Source of the DNA: Bacteroidaceae bacterium
Lineage (GTDB): Bacteria > Bacteroidota > Bacteroidia > Bacteroidales > Bacteroidaceae
Assembly (NCBI GenBank): GCA_017448825.1
Contig: JAFSKR010000007.1
Span: forward strand, 1 to 35,484
Reading direction: 5' to 3'
DNA: 35,484 bases
Shown: positions 33,678 through 35,484 of the stretch, one piece after another
How positions within the stretch are numbered: position 1 is the stretch's first letter
Layout of the letters: every line of letters starts with the position of its first letter
Translations under genes and position numbers: made by a program
The notes under the pieces: model-generated
What the model saw: only the letters and a program-made list of their open reading frames with translations
Told to the model about the DNA's origin: nothing
Database searches by the model: none

Positions 33678-35030
33678 ATGAAATTGATTTCATTATTGAT
33701 AGGATTCGGCCTGTTCTTCCTCGCTGGGTGTCCAGCAAACGCACAAAACTCGAAGAGCTATGCTAAAGAGGCTGCATCCGTTGTGGCAAAGTATAAAAAG
33801 GGCCTCGTTCAAGCTGCAAGGAAGGCCGTGCAAACCTCGTCGGACGAGGAAGAGGTGCCATTTTCTCCATACCTGTATAAATTGATGGGACCTGGTGTTT
33901 ACTACAGTTCAGCCTTGACAGACAAGTTCACCTTGGGGTATGACCTTCCCGAACAACAACAGGATGCCTCCCCCCTGTCGGAAGGCATGGATTATCGCCA
34001 GCGTCTCAATGCCAGCATCGACGATGTGTTGTTCACCACCTATGTCGCTCAGCCCTCACATTTCCAGTATTACGACAAGCAGATTGAGGCAGAGGAACTC
34101 GTTTCGTCAGTAGCGGAAGTGGGTGCCACGACAGAGGACCTGACCGAAATATATAATAAAGTGGACGAAATCAAGGATGTGACGGATGTCGTGAGCGATG
34201 TCGATGTGGACATCCAAATTAAGAAGCCCAATTTCTGGGCCACCAACGGAAAGTTCTCCCTCCAGTTCACACAGAACTACTTTTCCGAAAATTGGTATAA
34301 GGGCGGTAACAATAATGTGACCCTGCTCTCCAATTTGGTGCTCGAAGCCAACTACAATGACCAAAAACGATGGACGTGGGACAACAAACTGGACCTCCGC
34401 TTGGGGTTCGTCACGGCGACCTCCGACTCCTGCCACCGTTATCTGACCAACAACGATAAGATATATCTCTTTTCCAAAGTGGGTCTGAAAGCCGCCAAAA
34501 ACTGGTTCTACACCACATCCTTCGAAGCCAACTCACAGTTCTTGCCTGGCTACAAGAGCAACGACCGCCGTGCCTACTCCAAATTCATGGCACCACTCGA
34601 TGTCTATGTTTCACTCGGTATGGACTGGAAGCCCACATTCAAGAACGGCAACACTTTTTCCCTCGCACTGCTCCCGCTCTCCTACAAGATGCGCTACATC
34701 AATGCTGCCGACGAGACCATCCACTCGTCCTATAACATGGTGGGCAAAAAATTCCAACAAGACTTCGGTTCCAAAATCGAACTCAAATCAAAAATCACCA
34801 TCGTAAAAGACCTGACATGGCAGTGTCGTTTTTACTACTTCACAGCCTACGAATATACAGAATCCGAGCTGGAAAACCTCCTTTCTTTCCAGTTCAACAA
34901 ATACATCTCCACTGAGGTCTATACGCTCTGGCGCTTCGACGACAACCGCAGCCAGCAGTACTACGACTCCACCCTCGGCTACTTCCAGTTCAAGGAGTAC
35001 TTCACACTTGGTCTTGCCTATAATTTCTAA
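33678..35030 (+). CDS. DUF3078 family outer-membrane-associated protein
   Basis: A 450-residue exported protein with a signal peptide (MKLISLLIGFGLFFLAGCPANA, cut before QNSK). An acidic N-terminal region of about 150 residues precedes the DUF3078 core, recognisable by FWATNGKFSLQFTQNYFSEN, WYKGGNNNVTLLSN and KRWTWDNKLDLRLGF. The rest is a succession of amphipathic strands with aromatic ends, finishing in YFTLGLAYNF with a C-terminal Phe, as expected for an outer-membrane beta-barrel. A Cys at residue 18 in LAGC also fits a lipobox, so lipidation cannot be excluded. Function is unknown. It is divergent from the small ribosomal-protein gene and seems to be monocistronic. Confidence 0.88.
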   Translation: MKLISLLIGFGLFFLAGCPANAQNSKSYAKEAASVVAKYKKGLVQAARKAVQTSSDEEEVPFSPYLYKLMGPGVYYSSALTDKFTLGYDLPEQQQDASPLSEGMDYRQRLNASIDDVLFTTYVAQPSHFQYYDKQIEAEELVSSVAEVGATTEDLTEIYNKVDEIKDVTDVVSDVDVDIQIKKPNFWATNGKFSLQFTQNYFSENWYKGGNNNVTLLSNLVLEANYNDQKRWTWDNKLDLRLGFVTATSDSCHRYLTNNDKIYLFSKVGLKAAKNWFYTTSFEANSQFLPGYKSNDRRAYSKFMAPLDVYVSLGMDWKPTFKNGNTFSLALLPLSYKMRYINAADETIHSSYNMVGKKFQQDFGSKIELKSKITIVKDLTWQCRFYYFTAYEYTESELENLLSFQFNKYISTEVYTLWRFDDNRSQQYYDSTLGYFQFKEYFTLGLAYNF

Positions 35031-35158
35031 GCACCCTTCATGCGCGCACGTACATTATTTTAATGGTTGTCCGCAATCGTTCCACCAAGGCGCAGAAAGC
35101 GTCATCACTCCATAACCAAGGGTACGGCAGAGAATCCGTCACCCTTCCTTTTCACGTT

Positions 35159-35188
35159 AGCCGCTAAGGAAAAGAATCCGTAGCGGCT
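35159..35188 (+). terminator. Weak terminator-like hairpin after the DUF3078 gene
   Basis: AGCCGCTA (35159-35166) pairs with TAGCGGCT (35181-35188) around a 14-nt loop and is followed by TCTTGTTGTATT. The stem is short and the T run imperfect. It lies about 130 nt after the stop. Confidence 0.45.
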
Positions 35189-35297
35189 TCTTGTTGTATT
35201 GCCTTCCCGCTATTGTATGTAATGACTTCGGGGAATCTTCAAAAAGCGGTGTGAGACCTCTTCTCCCTTCCCTTGGGAAACACCTCCCCAGAAGACA

Positions 35298-35484
35298 CGA
35301 GCGTGAGAGCGGAGTGATGACGAGCGTGAGGGCAAAGTGATGACAAGCATCAGAGCCGAGTGATGACGGGCAAGAGGACTCGGAAGACACGGGCAAGAGG
35401 CGGAGCAAGATACGGGCAAGAGAACTCGGAAGACACGGGGCACAGTCGCCCGAGACGACGGGCATGAGGACGAGGAAGACCTTG
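35298..35484. repeat. Eight-copy 23-bp minisatellite, continuing past the window edge
   Basis: Eight consecutive 23-bp units fill 35298-35481: starts at 35298, 35321, 35344, 35367, 35390, 35413, 35436 and 35459. The first three end GTGATGA and begin CGAGCGTGAG or a variant; units four to six begin CGGGCAAGAG and end GAAGACA or CAAGATA; units seven and eight are more diverged. A partial unit (GAAGACA, 35291-35297) precedes them. The period is not a multiple of three and the two minus-strand frames crossing it look like shadows, so it is probably non-coding. The rest of 35031-35290 shows no gene. Confidence 0.85.

Noticed and set aside
35157-35465. Two overlapping minus-strand ORFs (102 and 77 residues) rich in Leu, Ser and Pro
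   Set aside because: They are open in two frames at once across a 23-bp tandem repeat whose period breaks codon phase, and show no signal peptide or family motif.

Overview
The window looks like a chromosomal segment of a Bacteroidales bacterium, most likely Prevotellaceae-like. The evidence is promoter elements of the Bacteroidota type (TAnnTTTG at -7, TTTG about 20 bp upstream) in front of many genes, a trp operon in the order trpB-E-G-D-C-F-A, Bacteroidota-restricted families (DUF4421, DUF3078, DUF4886), a class III fructose-1,6-bisphosphatase, a lipoprotein GH43 enzyme, a type IX-like C-terminal sorting tail and a 29-residue AURKAIP1/COX24-type ribosomal protein. The species assignment is an inference. 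No rRNA or tRNA gene, insertion sequence, phage gene or CRISPR array was recognised.

Layout. Positions 1-6760 (minus) hold a three-gene unit: a Gfo/Idh/MocA oxidoreductase, a DUF4421 outer-membrane barrel and a very large secreted CotH-kinase/lamin-tail protein that runs off the left edge. A compact divergent promoter region (6761-6967) also drives two overlapping 23S rRNA modification genes, rlmD and an RluA-type pseudouridine synthase (plus). Positions 9356-14855 (minus) hold an AraC regulator, altronate dehydratase (uxaA), an NhaC-family antiporter, a flavodoxin-like reductase and a BASS-family transporter. Two exported proteins follow (14982-16726).

Positions 17072-24193 are a complete tryptophan operon on the minus strand, from promoter to terminator. 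Its leader encodes a 19-residue peptide with three consecutive Trp codons, followed by a 15-bp perfect terminator hairpin, which is the arrangement expected of ribosome-mediated transcription attenuation. A 180-bp inverted-repeat element lies between this attenuator and trpB, and a 23-bp tandem array of hairpins lies between trpB and trpE.

From 24339 to 31401 there are exported proteins of unknown function, fbp, a GH43 glycosidase and a 5'-nucleotidase-type phosphoesterase. Positions 31562-33571 hold RNase E/G (rng) behind a strongly structured 175-nt leader and, upstream of it, a 29-residue ribosomal-protein gene with its own 5' hairpin. A divergent DUF3078 gene follows. The window ends inside an eight-copy 23-bp minisatellite.

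The most rewarding items are the trp leader/attenuator with its inserted repeat elements, the rng and small ribosomal-protein leaders, and the two unrelated 23-bp arrays. All functional names rest on motif recognition by eye; no database search was run.
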